DNA of 6,292 bases from Bacteroidota bacterium (GCA_018830765.1 JAHJRJ010000151.1:1-6292), one strand, 5' to 3'; counted from the first letter of the stretch, positions 1 through 6,260 are shown. Program-made: numbers and translations. Notes: a model not told the origin generated them from the letters alone.

Positions 1-1
1 A

Positions 2-430
2 CACAAAAAACGTGTACAAGTTTTTGAAAATATTCAAAAGAAAGCTTTGAGCATTGGCGTAGGCATCGTTTCGCACAACGTTATTGACGAGGTCAACATT
101 TTGAATGCGACATTCAGGGCGATGCATAAAGCGATCAATCGATTGGTGCCGCCTCCCGATCATTTATTAATCGACGGGCCTCATTTTGCAGAAATGGACA
201 TTCCTTGCACAAAGATTATTGATGGTGACTCGAAAAGTTTTACGATTGCCGCCGCTTCGATAATTGCTAAAGTCGTTCGGGATAACTTGATGGCTGAATA
301 TGATGAAAAGTATCCTGAGTACGGTTTTTCAAAACACAAAGGATACGGAACTTCAGCACATATCGCAGCTATTAAAAAATTTGGATATTGCGAGATACAC
401 CGGAGAAGTTTTAAATTTAAAAGGAACTGA
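2..430 (+). CDS. rnhB: Ribonuclease HII, 5' end cut by window
   Basis: RNase HII cleaves the RNA strand of RNA/DNA hybrids and starts removal of single ribonucleotides misincorporated in DNA; it is cytoplasmic and metal-dependent. The frame is open from base 2, so the real start lies upstream. A TTG at 47 is in frame but is not the start, because the preceding residues (KKRVQVFENIQKKAL) already match the family. About 142 residues are visible of the usual 190-210; the N-terminal DEAGRG motif with the first two acidic residues is outside. Visible family blocks are EVNILNAT, LLIDG (Asp codon 173-175, third catalytic acid), GDSKSFTIAAASIIAKVVRD (Asp of GDSK, codon 227-229, fourth acid), KHKGYGTSAH and the C-terminal HRRSF. 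The two visible catalytic acids are intact. The stop overlaps the yraN start. Identification is firm; the N-terminal part cannot be judged. Confidence 0.95.
   Translation, partial: HKKRVQVFENIQKKALSIGVGIVSHNVIDEVNILNATFRAMHKAINRLVPPPDHLLIDGPHFAEMDIPCTKIIDGDSKSFTIAAASIIAKVVRDNLMAEYDEKYPEYGFSKHKGYGTSAHIAAIKKFGYCEIHRRSFKFKRN
421..425 (+). promoter_or_regulatory. Ribosome binding site of yraN, inside rnhB
   Basis: AAGGA lies in the last codons of rnhB. It is 4 bases before the ATG at 430 and 7 bases before the second in-frame ATG at 433. Usual spacing favours 433 as the main start, although the ATG at 430 overlaps the rnhB stop (TGATG) and may be used through coupling. Confidence 0.5.
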
Positions 431-786
431 TGATGAAAAACAAGCGTTCGGAAGGAACTAAAAGTGAACAAATCGCCGAAAATTTTTTGACGAAGAAAGG
501 TTTAAAAATCATCTGCCGTAATTACCATTTTGGAAGAGGAGAAATTGACTTAATTTTTGACGACAACGGTATATTAGTTTTTGTTGAAGTAAAATCACGA
601 CGAACGGACGAGTACGGTGAGCCGGAAGATGCAATCACGATACCTAAGCGTAAACAGATTCGTAGGGTTGCCGAAGGTTATCTGTGGGAAAATAATATTG
701 AAAATGTAGAATGCCGCTTCGATGTAGTTGCCATCAAATGGGAAGATTATAAACCAATTATAAAATACATCCCGAACGCTTTCTGA
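430..786 (+). CDS. yraN: YraN/UPF0102 family nuclease-like protein
   Basis: A 118-residue cytoplasmic protein of the UPF0102 (YraN) family, which has a restriction-endonuclease-like (PD-(D/E)XK) fold and whose precise role is not well established. The family signature is present: EGTKSEQIAENFL near residues 8-20, RNYHFGRGEIDLI (Glu38, Asp40) and LVFVEVKSRR (Glu53, Lys55), giving the acidic pair plus ExK arrangement expected of the fold. EYGEPEDAI and the helix with KRKQIRRVAEGYL follow, as in relatives. Length is normal for the family. The start overlaps the rnhB stop (ATG at 430 or 433), and rnhB-yraN adjacency is common in bacteria, which supports the call and suggests co-transcription. A nucleic-acid repair or recombination role is inference from fold and neighbour only. 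Confidence 0.92.
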   Translation: MMKNKRSEGTKSEQIAENFLTKKGLKIICRNYHFGRGEIDLIFDDNGILVFVEVKSRRTDEYGEPEDAITIPKRKQIRRVAEGYLWENNIENVECRFDVVAIKWEDYKPIIKYIPNAF

Positions 787-815
787 TTGTAGATTAGTTA
801 TTATTTAGTTATATT
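787..815 (+). promoter_or_regulatory. Candidate promoter for the yfhO-family gene
   Basis: TTGTAG (787-792) and TATATT (810-815) are separated by exactly 17 bases, as in sigma-70-type promoters. The -10 matches TATAAT at five of six positions; the -35 matches only in TTG. The whole 80-base spacer is AT-rich, so chance resemblance is possible. It would give a leader of roughly 45 bases before the ATG at 867. If the organism uses a Bacteroidota-type primary sigma factor, the true motif may differ. Confidence 0.3.
794..812 (+). repeat. Direct repeat TTAGTTAT, 11-base period
   Basis: TTAGTTAT occurs at 794-801 and again at 805-812. The 11-base period is about one turn of the helix, and both copies lie between or beside the candidate -35 and -10 boxes. 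This layout would suit a regulator binding one face of the DNA, but the composition is very AT-rich and the repeat is short, so it may be chance. Confidence 0.3.
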
Positions 816-855
816 TTTTCACATCTTTTTTAAAAATCTTAGAATTTATGAAACT

Positions 856-863
856 AAAGGTGA
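856..863 (+). promoter_or_regulatory. Strong ribosome binding site of yfhO-family gene
   Basis: AAAGGTGA, 3 bases before the ATG at 867, is the best Shine-Dalgarno match next to a start in this window. It fixes the start of the 826-residue membrane protein. The earlier ATG at 848 is out of frame. Confidence 0.6.
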
Positions 864-866
864 TTA

Positions 867-3347
867 ATGGCAAAAGCAGCTAAAGGTCAGCGAACAATTA
901 AAACAAAATCTGAAACCCCGAATTGGTACGATAGTCAATCGAATTTGAAGAAGGATATTATTAGCATAGCAGTTTTATTCCTCTTAGTTTTAGTGCTCTT
1001 TAATCAAATCGTATTTAAAGATATGATTTTTTCCGAGGGCGGTGATACTGCGGCTGCACACGCTTGGGGAAAAGCCGGTGAATATTTAGAAGCGAAGGAA
1101 GGTCAAAAACCAATTTGGTTTCCGTATATCTTTAGCGGAATGCCCGGCTTCGGCAGTCTGGCGTATATCCCTTATAACGTAAGTTATTTCCAGACAGCTA
1201 TACTTTTTGTAGGTAAACTCCTTTTCTTCAATGTGGAGATGAGCTGGTTTGTTTTGCATTATTTTTTAGCTGGTATATTTATGTACTTTCTTGCGAGGTA
1301 TTGGAAGTTTAAACAAATTCCTTCGCTTTTAGCCGCAGTTGTTTTTATGTTATCGCCATACGCAATCGGGTTAGCTGTTCACGGGCACGGCTCGAAGATG
1401 ATGGCTCTTACTTATATTCCGCTGTTGCTTTTACTTACCCAATACGTTTTTGATAAGCGTACTTTGTTGAGTATCGGACTCCTTGCTGCTGCCGTCGGCA
1501 CTGCTTTACTCACTAATCACGTGCAGATGGTTTATTATGGGTTTATGCTCATCGGATTGTACGTGTTTTATGATATAATCATCAACATCAAAAATGAAAA
1601 AACTACTCTTCTAAAAAAAGTTGGACTGTTTGTTACAGCCCTTATTATCGGTTTTGGAATTTCAGCATTTGTTTATTTTGCGACGTTCGAATATTCACAA
1701 TTTTCTATTCGCGGCGGCGGCGAACCGGGTGTAGCGGGCGGTTTAAATTACGACTATGCTACTAACTGGTCGTTTCATCCATTTGAAATGCTAAATTTAC
1801 TAATCCCTTCATTCTTCGGTTTTTCATCGCCACATTATTGGGGCTGGATGCCATTTACCGATACAACTGTTTATCTCGGTATCGTTCCGCTAATCCTCAC
1901 AGTAATTGCTTTTATTTATCGCCGTAATAAATCTATGTTGTTCTTCGGTTTATTTTCTGTATTCGTTTTGTTCGTCTCTTTTGGAAAACACTTCAATTTA
2001 TTTTACGATTTTCTGTTCAATTATCTACCTTTTTTTGATAAATTCCGTGCTCCTTCGATGATATTGCATCTACTTCCTATAACATTCGGGATGTTGGCCG
2101 CATACGGATTAACTTTTCTAATGGAGATTCCTCAAAAGTTCAATCACGCTAAATTGAACAAGAGCTTATTAATTGCGATGGGTATTATCACCGCAATTTT
2201 GGTAATTGGTTTCATCGGGAAGGCTTCAATTTATTCGGCTCTTTCAGGTTCGATGTTCGTTAAAGAGGGCGACGTGCAACAGCTTCAACAGCAGTACGGC
2301 GCACAAGCCTCTCAAGTGTTATCTCAACTTAAAGAAAGCCGCTTCAACTTGCTTGTAAACGATTATGTAAAATTTTCTATTATATCAATTGTTTCATTGG
2401 GAATTGTACTGCTATATCTAAATAAGAAAATTAAGAGTATGTTGTTAGGTTTAGGGCTCATTCTAGTTTTAGTAGTTGACTTGTTCATTATAGATACAAA
2501 ATTTATTGAGCCGAAGGAACACGCAGCAATCGACCGGCATTTTGCTCCCGACCAAACTGTTCAATTCCTCAAAACTGATAAGTCACAATTCAGAATTTTC
2601 CCGCTTGATCGTCAGTTATTTATGGATAACACTTATATGTATCACACTATCGAATCTATCGGTGGATACAGTCCGGCAAAAATCAAAATATATCAAGAGA
2701 TGATAGATTCATGTTTATATCGCGGACCCGATCCGGCGTTCCCGCTGAATATGAACATCATCAATATGTTGAATACAAAATATCTAATCGCACAGTTTAA
2801 TTTGCCCGATGACCGGTTTCAACTCATGGCTGTCGATAAAAAAAAACAGATAGCCATATACTTGAATCCCGCATATCAACCCCGCGCCTTTTTTGTGAAC
2901 GATGTATTCATAGCACAAAACAAAACTGAAGTCTTCAACAAACTAAACTCAGCAACCTTCAACAGTAGGACGACAGCGATACTTGAAAAGCAACCAGGTA
3001 TAACGCCCGTCAATTCGGATTCTGTATCCGTAAATATTAAATCTTACAAAACAAATCACATTGAGTTAGCAACTTATAATGATAAAAATTCTCTACTGGT
3101 TTTAAGCGAGGTTTACTATCCGGCAGGTTGGAAAGCTTATATTGATAGAGTAGAAACCGAAATTTTTAAAACCAACTATATACTAAGGTCGGTTGTTTTA
3201 CCCGCTGGTGCGCATACTGTCGAATTCAAATTTGATCCGCCGATATATCATATTGGTTTCACAGTTAGCCATGTTGCATGGGGTGTAACAATTTTATTAA
3301 TACTCGTAGGTCTGGTTCGATTACCCGCGATTAAGAAGTTAATTTGA
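867..3347 (+). CDS. YfhO-family polytopic membrane protein (GT-C-like)
   Basis: A protein of 826 residues in the inner membrane. After a basic, hydrophilic start (1-30) comes a first membrane segment (about 31-50), then a loop with SEGGDTAAAHAW (Asp60) and PIWFPYIFSGMPGFG, the arrangement of the YfhO family, whose membrane core resembles GT-C glycosyltransferases; Asp60 is the candidate catalytic acid by analogy. Further hydrophobic segments lie near 108-120, 126-145, 151-170, 177-195, 199-217, 221-240, 250-273, 334-351, 356-372, 397-419, 433-451, 501-517 and 524-543. A Gln-rich, possibly coiled stretch occupies 467-490. An extracytoplasmic domain (about 545-795) holds SIGGYSPAKIKIYQEM and the typical YYPAGWKAYID...LPAGAHTVEFKFDPP, and a last segment spans about 796-816. 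B. subtilis YfhO is linked to glycosylation of lipoteichoic acid; the substrate here is unknown, and transfer of sugar from a lipid carrier to a surface polymer or protein is inference. It sits between yraN and hrcA with its own RBS and is probably a separate transcription unit. Confidence 0.85.
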   Translation: MAKAAKGQRTIKTKSETPNWYDSQSNLKKDIISIAVLFLLVLVLFNQIVFKDMIFSEGGDTAAAHAWGKAGEYLEAKEGQKPIWFPYIFSGMPGFGSLAYIPYNVSYFQTAILFVGKLLFFNVEMSWFVLHYFLAGIFMYFLARYWKFKQIPSLLAAVVFMLSPYAIGLAVHGHGSKMMALTYIPLLLLLTQYVFDKRTLLSIGLLAAAVGTALLTNHVQMVYYGFMLIGLYVFYDIIINIKNEKTTLLKKVGLFVTALIIGFGISAFVYFATFEYSQFSIRGGGEPGVAGGLNYDYATNWSFHPFEMLNLLIPSFFGFSSPHYWGWMPFTDTTVYLGIVPLILTVIAFIYRRNKSMLFFGLFSVFVLFVSFGKHFNLFYDFLFNYLPFFDKFRAPSMILHLLPITFGMLAAYGLTFLMEIPQKFNHAKLNKSLLIAMGIITAILVIGFIGKASIYSALSGSMFVKEGDVQQLQQQYGAQASQVLSQLKESRFNLLVNDYVKFSIISIVSLGIVLLYLNKKIKSMLLGLGLILVLVVDLFIIDTKFIEPKEHAAIDRHFAPDQTVQFLKTDKSQFRIFPLDRQLFMDNTYMYHTIESIGGYSPAKIKIYQEMIDSCLYRGPDPAFPLNMNIINMLNTKYLIAQFNLPDDRFQLMAVDKKKQIAIYLNPAYQPRAFFVNDVFIAQNKTEVFNKLNSATFNSRTTAILEKQPGITPVNSDSVSVNIKSYKTNHIELATYNDKNSLLVLSEVYYPAGWKAYIDRVETEIFKTNYILRSVVLPAGAHTVEFKFDPPIYHIGFTVSHVAWGVTILLILVGLVRLPAIKKLI

Positions 3348-3372
3348 CTAAATTAGTAAAAATACTTATTTT
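3344..3372 (+). promoter_or_regulatory. Candidate promoter of the hrcA-grpE-dnaJ operon
   Basis: TTGACT (3344-3349) overlaps the stop codon of the upstream gene and is followed after exactly 17 bases by TATTTT (3367-3372). The -35 fits the sigma-70 consensus at five of six positions and the -10 at four of six. Transcription would start near 3379, leaving a leader of about 27 bases before the hrcA ATG. It is the best promoter-like site before the heat-shock genes, which have no comparable site between them. Confidence 0.5.
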
Positions 3373-3374
3373 TA
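3357..3374 (+). repeat. Inverted repeat over the -10 box, possible operator
   Basis: TAAAAATA (3357-3364), centre CT, then TATTTTTA (3367-3374): an 8-base perfect inverted repeat that fully covers the candidate -10 box. A second, overlapping dyad, ACTTA-TTTT-TAAGT, spans 3364-3377. The position is that of an operator that would block RNA polymerase, but the arms are pure A/T and may partly reflect composition. It does not resemble CIRCE. Confidence 0.4.
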
Positions 3375-3383
3375 AGTGAATTT

Positions 3384-3413
3384 ATGAAAAATTTTCAGAT
3401 TACGTATGACTGA
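3384..3413 (+). other. Possible nine-codon leader ORF overlapping hrcA start
   Basis: An ATG at 3384 opens nine codons (MKNFQITYD) ending in TGA at 3411-3413, just past the hrcA ATG at 3406 and in another frame. Ribosomes ending there could re-initiate at hrcA, which has no clear Shine-Dalgarno sequence. Neither ATG has a good ribosome binding site, so this may be chance. Confidence 0.2.
3385..3397 (+). repeat. 13-base palindrome in the hrcA leader
   Basis: TGAAAA-A-TTTTCA is a perfect dyad with a one-base centre, lying between the predicted transcription start and the hrcA ATG. It could be an operator half of a two-site arrangement with the dyad at 3357-3374 (centres about 25 bases apart), or chance in AT-rich DNA. 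Confidence 0.3.
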
Positions 3414-4437
3414 ATCATTGACAGAGCGACAAAAAGAAGTGTTGAAAAATGTAGTTCAGACCTTTATACTTACCGCTGCACCTGTAGGATCACGAGGGCT
3501 ATCGAAAAAGAGCGATTTAAGTCTAAGTCCGGCAACAATCCGCAATGTGATGGCTGACCTTGAGGAAGAGGGCTACATTTCGCATCCGCACGTTTCGGCT
3601 GGCAGAATTCCGACGGATAAAGGTTACCGCTTTTATGTCGACGGATTAATGGGTATTGAAATGTTAAGCCAAAAAGATAAAGATGGCATTTACCAAAATT
3701 TAAGCGGTATTATAGAGACCGAAGATTTACTCAAGGAGGCATCCAAATTGCTGAGCAGAATCTCAAAACAGTTAAGCGTAGTTTCGACCCCGCACTTACG
3801 CACGGGGGTTCTTACACAGTTGGAAATTATTCAAATTTCTAACTCTAAACTGATGGCGATTATGTCAATTAGGTCCGGGTTAGTTAAAACTATTACAATG
3901 GAAATTACTTTCGAAATCTCAAGGAGTAAGATAGAAGAAATCAACCGGTTTTTAAACGAACGATTGTGTGGTTTGACCCTCAATGAAATAAGAGAAACTT
4001 TTCACGACAGAGTGAAAGATGCCGAAAACGAAGATACAGGGTTGATCCGGCTTTTCTTATGCAATACCGACAAACTGTTTAATGATTTCTATTCGCGCGA
4101 GCGTTTGCACATAAGCGGAACAACAAATATTCTCTCGCAGCCCGAGTTCGAATCTCCCGAACACATTAAAAGCATTATAGAATTGATTGATAATGAAGAT
4201 ATCATAATCCACGTGCTCGAAAAATTTGAAGAAAAAAACAAATGCGACAATGTTACAATTATGATTGGATCGGAGAATGATATTGAAAGATTACAGGACT
4301 ACAGCTTGATAATTTCATCATACAGGATTGGTGAGACAACAGGCACCATAGGCATTATCGGTCCTACCAGGATGGAATATAGTAAAGTGATACCTATAGT
4401 CAGTTGTGTAGCGGAAGCCGTTTCATCAAATAACTAA
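3406..4437 (+). CDS. hrcA: Heat-inducible transcription repressor HrcA
   Basis: HrcA is the repressor of class I heat-shock genes; it normally binds the CIRCE operator and is kept active by GroEL. At 343 residues it has full family length. The N-terminal winged helix-turn-helix is intact: LTERQKEVLKNVVQTFI (5-21), APVGSR (25-30), the recognition helix SPATIRNVMADLEEEGYISH (41-60) and the wing HVSAGRIPTDKGYRFYVD (62-79). A GAF-like dimerisation region follows, with IGSENDIERLQDYSLI and GTIGIIGPTRMEYSKVIPIV (about 287-331) at the C terminus as in relatives. The ATG at 3406 gives the expected N terminus, but no clear Shine-Dalgarno sequence precedes it. It is the first gene of the heat-shock cluster, 14 bases before grpE. 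No CIRCE is visible upstream, so autoregulation would need another site, possibly the dyads at 3357-3397. Confidence 0.96.
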   Translation: MTESLTERQKEVLKNVVQTFILTAAPVGSRGLSKKSDLSLSPATIRNVMADLEEEGYISHPHVSAGRIPTDKGYRFYVDGLMGIEMLSQKDKDGIYQNLSGIIETEDLLKEASKLLSRISKQLSVVSTPHLRTGVLTQLEIIQISNSKLMAIMSIRSGLVKTITMEITFEISRSKIEEINRFLNERLCGLTLNEIRETFHDRVKDAENEDTGLIRLFLCNTDKLFNDFYSRERLHISGTTNILSQPEFESPEHIKSIIELIDNEDIIIHVLEKFEEKNKCDNVTIMIGSENDIERLQDYSLIISSYRIGETTGTIGIIGPTRMEYSKVIPIVSCVAEAVSSNN

Positions 4438-4451
4438 ACATAAGATAAAGA

Positions 4452-5069
4452 ATGCAGGATAACGATATTAAAAATAACATAAATACAGAAGAAGCAACCA
4501 AGCTCGACGAAGAACAGCCCGTTCAACAAGAAGATGAATTACAGTCGTTGAAAATTAATATTGCGGAGCTCGAAAAGTTGAACGCAAACTTAAAAGACCA
4601 GCTGCTACGTAAAGCAGCCGAATTTGACAACTACAAGAAGCGAATCGAAAATGATCTTCTCTCGATAACAATATACTCGAATGAACAATTGATTGGAACA
4701 CTTCTTCCGGTATTGGATGATTTCGACCGATTTTTGCAACACGCAAAAGAAGAATCCGTCCCGACTTGTCGGGACGGACGGGAAAGTCCTTTTTATAAAG
4801 GGGTTGAATTAATATACAATAAAATGTTCAAAGCTCTTGAGCAGCAAGGTTTAAAAATTTTGGACTCGATGGGAAAACCGTTCAACGTAAATTATCACGA
4901 TGCGTTGATGGTAATACCTTCCGATACTAACGTTCAACCGAATACTGTTGTTCAAGAGATTGAGAAAGGTTATCTTCTGCACGAAAAAGTTATTCGTCAT
5001 GCAAAGGTGATAGTTTCCGGCGAACCTGGAAATGATTCAATTACAGCTTCAGAAGCCGGAGCTGATTAA
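4452..5069 (+). CDS. grpE: Nucleotide exchange factor GrpE with in-frame palindrome insertion
   Basis: GrpE dimers release ADP from DnaK and act as a thermosensor of the chaperone cycle in the cytoplasm. The protein has 205 residues. An acidic, disordered start (1-28) precedes the long coiled-coil helix (about 29-80, with LRKAAEFDNYKKRIEND at 52-68). LLPVLDDFDRFLQHAKEE follows, then the C-terminal domain with FYKGVELIYNKMFKALEQQG, the signature FNVNYHDALMVI (144-155) and GYLLHEKVIRHAKVIVSG (173-190). Relatives usually have RPA where this protein has RHA. Residues 102-109 (SVPTCRDG) are encoded exactly by a 24-base palindrome and include the only cysteine; without them the loop would read AKEERESPFYKG, normal for the family. 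The gene starts 14 bases after hrcA with only a weak AAAGA site and ends 2 bases before dnaJ, so the three are co-transcribed and probably coupled. Confidence 0.95.
   Translation: MQDNDIKNNINTEEATKLDEEQPVQQEDELQSLKINIAELEKLNANLKDQLLRKAAEFDNYKKRIENDLLSITIYSNEQLIGTLLPVLDDFDRFLQHAKEESVPTCRDGRESPFYKGVELIYNKMFKALEQQGLKILDSMGKPFNVNYHDALMVIPSDTNVQPNTVVQEIEKGYLLHEKVIRHAKVIVSGEPGNDSITASEAGAD
4755..4778 (+). repeat. GC-rich 24-base palindrome inserted in grpE
   Basis: The left arm TCCGTCCCGAC (4755-4765), centre TT and right arm GTCGGGACGGA (4768-4778) form a perfect dyad. Sixteen of 24 bases are G or C, clearly richer than the surrounding gene. Its borders coincide with codon borders of grpE (codons 102-109), its length is a multiple of three, and none of the six frames holds a stop. 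As RNA it would fold into a ten-pair stem with a CUUG tetraloop. It looks like a small dispersed palindromic element comparable in behaviour to the Rickettsia palindromic elements, which also sit in frame in genes, though it is much shorter. No second copy is visible in the window, and no clear target-site duplication flanks it. Confidence 0.8.
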
Positions 5070-5071
5070 AC

Positions 5072-6250
5072 ATGGCAAAACGCGATTACTACGAAATTCT
5101 TGGTGTTACAAAAAACGCCAGTCAGGATGAGCTTAAGAAGGCATATCGAAAGATTGCGATGAAATATCATCCCGACCGCAATCCGAACAACAAAGAAGCT
5201 GAAGACAAATTCAAAGAGGCTGCAGAAGCATACGAGGTTTTGAGCGACCAAGATAAACGCAGGAGATATGACCAATTCGGGCATGAAGGAATCAGAGCCG
5301 GACAAGATTTCCACGGATATACCGATATACACGACATTTTCTCTCATTTTAGTGATATTTTTGGAAGTTCATTCGGCGGTAGTATTTTTGAAGAGGCATT
5401 CGGGGGTGGAAGAAGTTCGAGACAACGCCGATCAACTCAAATTGGCACCCCGGGCGCCGACTTAAAAGTACAACTCAAACTTACTCTTGAAGAAATTGCG
5501 GAAGGGGTCGAAAAGAAACTTAAAATTAAAGCTTACAAAACGTGTGAATTATGCGGTGGAAACGGCGCGAGGTCAGCTTCTTCACGAATTACATGTCCGA
5601 CGTGTAGCGGGACCGGAGAAATCCGGCAAGTGTCGCGTTCAGTGTTCGGTCAGTTTGTTAACATCACTACCTGCAGCCACTGCAGCGGTGAGGGAAAAAT
5701 TATTAAAGATGTATGTCCCGAATGTCGCGGCGAGGGAAGGGTTCACGGAGAAAAAACAATAAAAGTAAACATTCCGCCCGGTGTTTCGGAAGGGAATTAT
5801 ATTCCGTTGCGCGGACAGGGGCATGCAGGTAAACGCGGTGGTCCGGCAGGCGATATAATAGTTATGATTCACGAAGAACGGCATCCCGATTTTGTCCGTG
5901 ATGGTGACGACGTTGTACTCGACTTATTCATCAGCTTTCCAGAAGCTGCTTTGGGAACCGAAATCGAAATACCGACGCTGACCGGCAAGGCGAAGCTTCA
6001 CATAGAACCCGGAACTCAATCTGGGAAAATATTAAGGATGAGAGAAAAAGGAATTCCGCACATCAACGGATACGGCAAGGGTGACCAGTTGGTTCGTATA
6101 AACGTATGGATTCCGACGAAGCTTACTCAAAGAGATAGAGAGTTATTGAAAGAACTTCTACAACAAGATTCGATGAAACCTAAAGAAGCGGATAAATCGG
6201 CTAATTCCGATAAAAGCTTCTTTAATAAAATGAAGGACGCTTTCACATAA
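5072..6250 (+). CDS. dnaJ: Chaperone protein DnaJ (type I Hsp40)
   Basis: DnaJ delivers unfolded proteins to DnaK and stimulates its ATPase. All type I regions are present in 392 residues: the J domain (about 1-70) with YHPDRNP and the essential HPD at 33-35; a Gly/Phe region (about 77-125, GSSFGGSIFEEAFGGG); and a zinc-binding domain with four CxxCxGxG repeats at 158-165 (CELCGGNG), 175-182 (CPTCSGTG), 201-208 (CSHCSGEG) and 215-222 (CPECRGEG). The C-terminal substrate-binding and dimerisation domains follow (about 229-365, with IPPGVSEGNYIPLRGQGHAG and FPEAALGTEIEIPTL). A charged tail ends the protein. The start is 2 bases after the grpE stop; GGAG at 5058-5061 is a possible Shine-Dalgarno sequence inside grpE, and coupling is likely. 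dnaK is not between grpE and dnaJ and must be elsewhere in the genome. Nothing is broken or missing. Confidence 0.98.
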   Translation: MAKRDYYEILGVTKNASQDELKKAYRKIAMKYHPDRNPNNKEAEDKFKEAAEAYEVLSDQDKRRRYDQFGHEGIRAGQDFHGYTDIHDIFSHFSDIFGSSFGGSIFEEAFGGGRSSRQRRSTQIGTPGADLKVQLKLTLEEIAEGVEKKLKIKAYKTCELCGGNGARSASSRITCPTCSGTGEIRQVSRSVFGQFVNITTCSHCSGEGKIIKDVCPECRGEGRVHGEKTIKVNIPPGVSEGNYIPLRGQGHAGKRGGPAGDIIVMIHEERHPDFVRDGDDVVLDLFISFPEAALGTEIEIPTLTGKAKLHIEPGTQSGKILRMREKGIPHINGYGKGDQLVRINVWIPTKLTQRDRELLKELLQQDSMKPKEADKSANSDKSFFNKMKDAFT

Positions 6251-6260
6251 TCAAATAGCT

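Noticed and set aside
3364..3377. ACTTA-TTTT-TAAGT hairpin after the yfhO-family gene, considered as a rho-independent terminator.
   Set aside because: The stem has five mostly A-T pairs and is not followed by a T-run, so it would be too weak to terminate; operator-like use is more plausible.
3733..3739. AAGGAGG, a perfect Shine-Dalgarno-like string inside hrcA.
   Set aside because: No start codon at suitable distance opens a separate reading frame of interest, and the residues encoded belong to a continuous HrcA.
3787..3809. Imperfect GC-rich hairpin (ACCCCG ... CGGGGGT) inside hrcA, considered as a second copy or decayed relative of the grpE palindrome.
   Set aside because: The arms pair over only five bases with a bulge and a ten-base loop, and the bases do not match the grpE element; it fits ordinary coding sequence.
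5066..5347. Open frame of 93 codons on the minus strand opposite the start of dnaJ, and other antisense or out-of-frame ORFs inside dnaJ, grpE and rnhB.
   Set aside because: They lie wholly or almost wholly within well-identified genes, have no ribosome binding sites or recognisable motifs, and are what coding sequence produces by chance.
5446..5460. Adjacent CCCGGG and GGCGCC palindromes in dnaJ, considered as another inserted element.
   Set aside because: They are only six bases each, lie in the linker after the Gly/Phe region where Gly, Pro and Ala codons are expected, and do not form a longer dyad.
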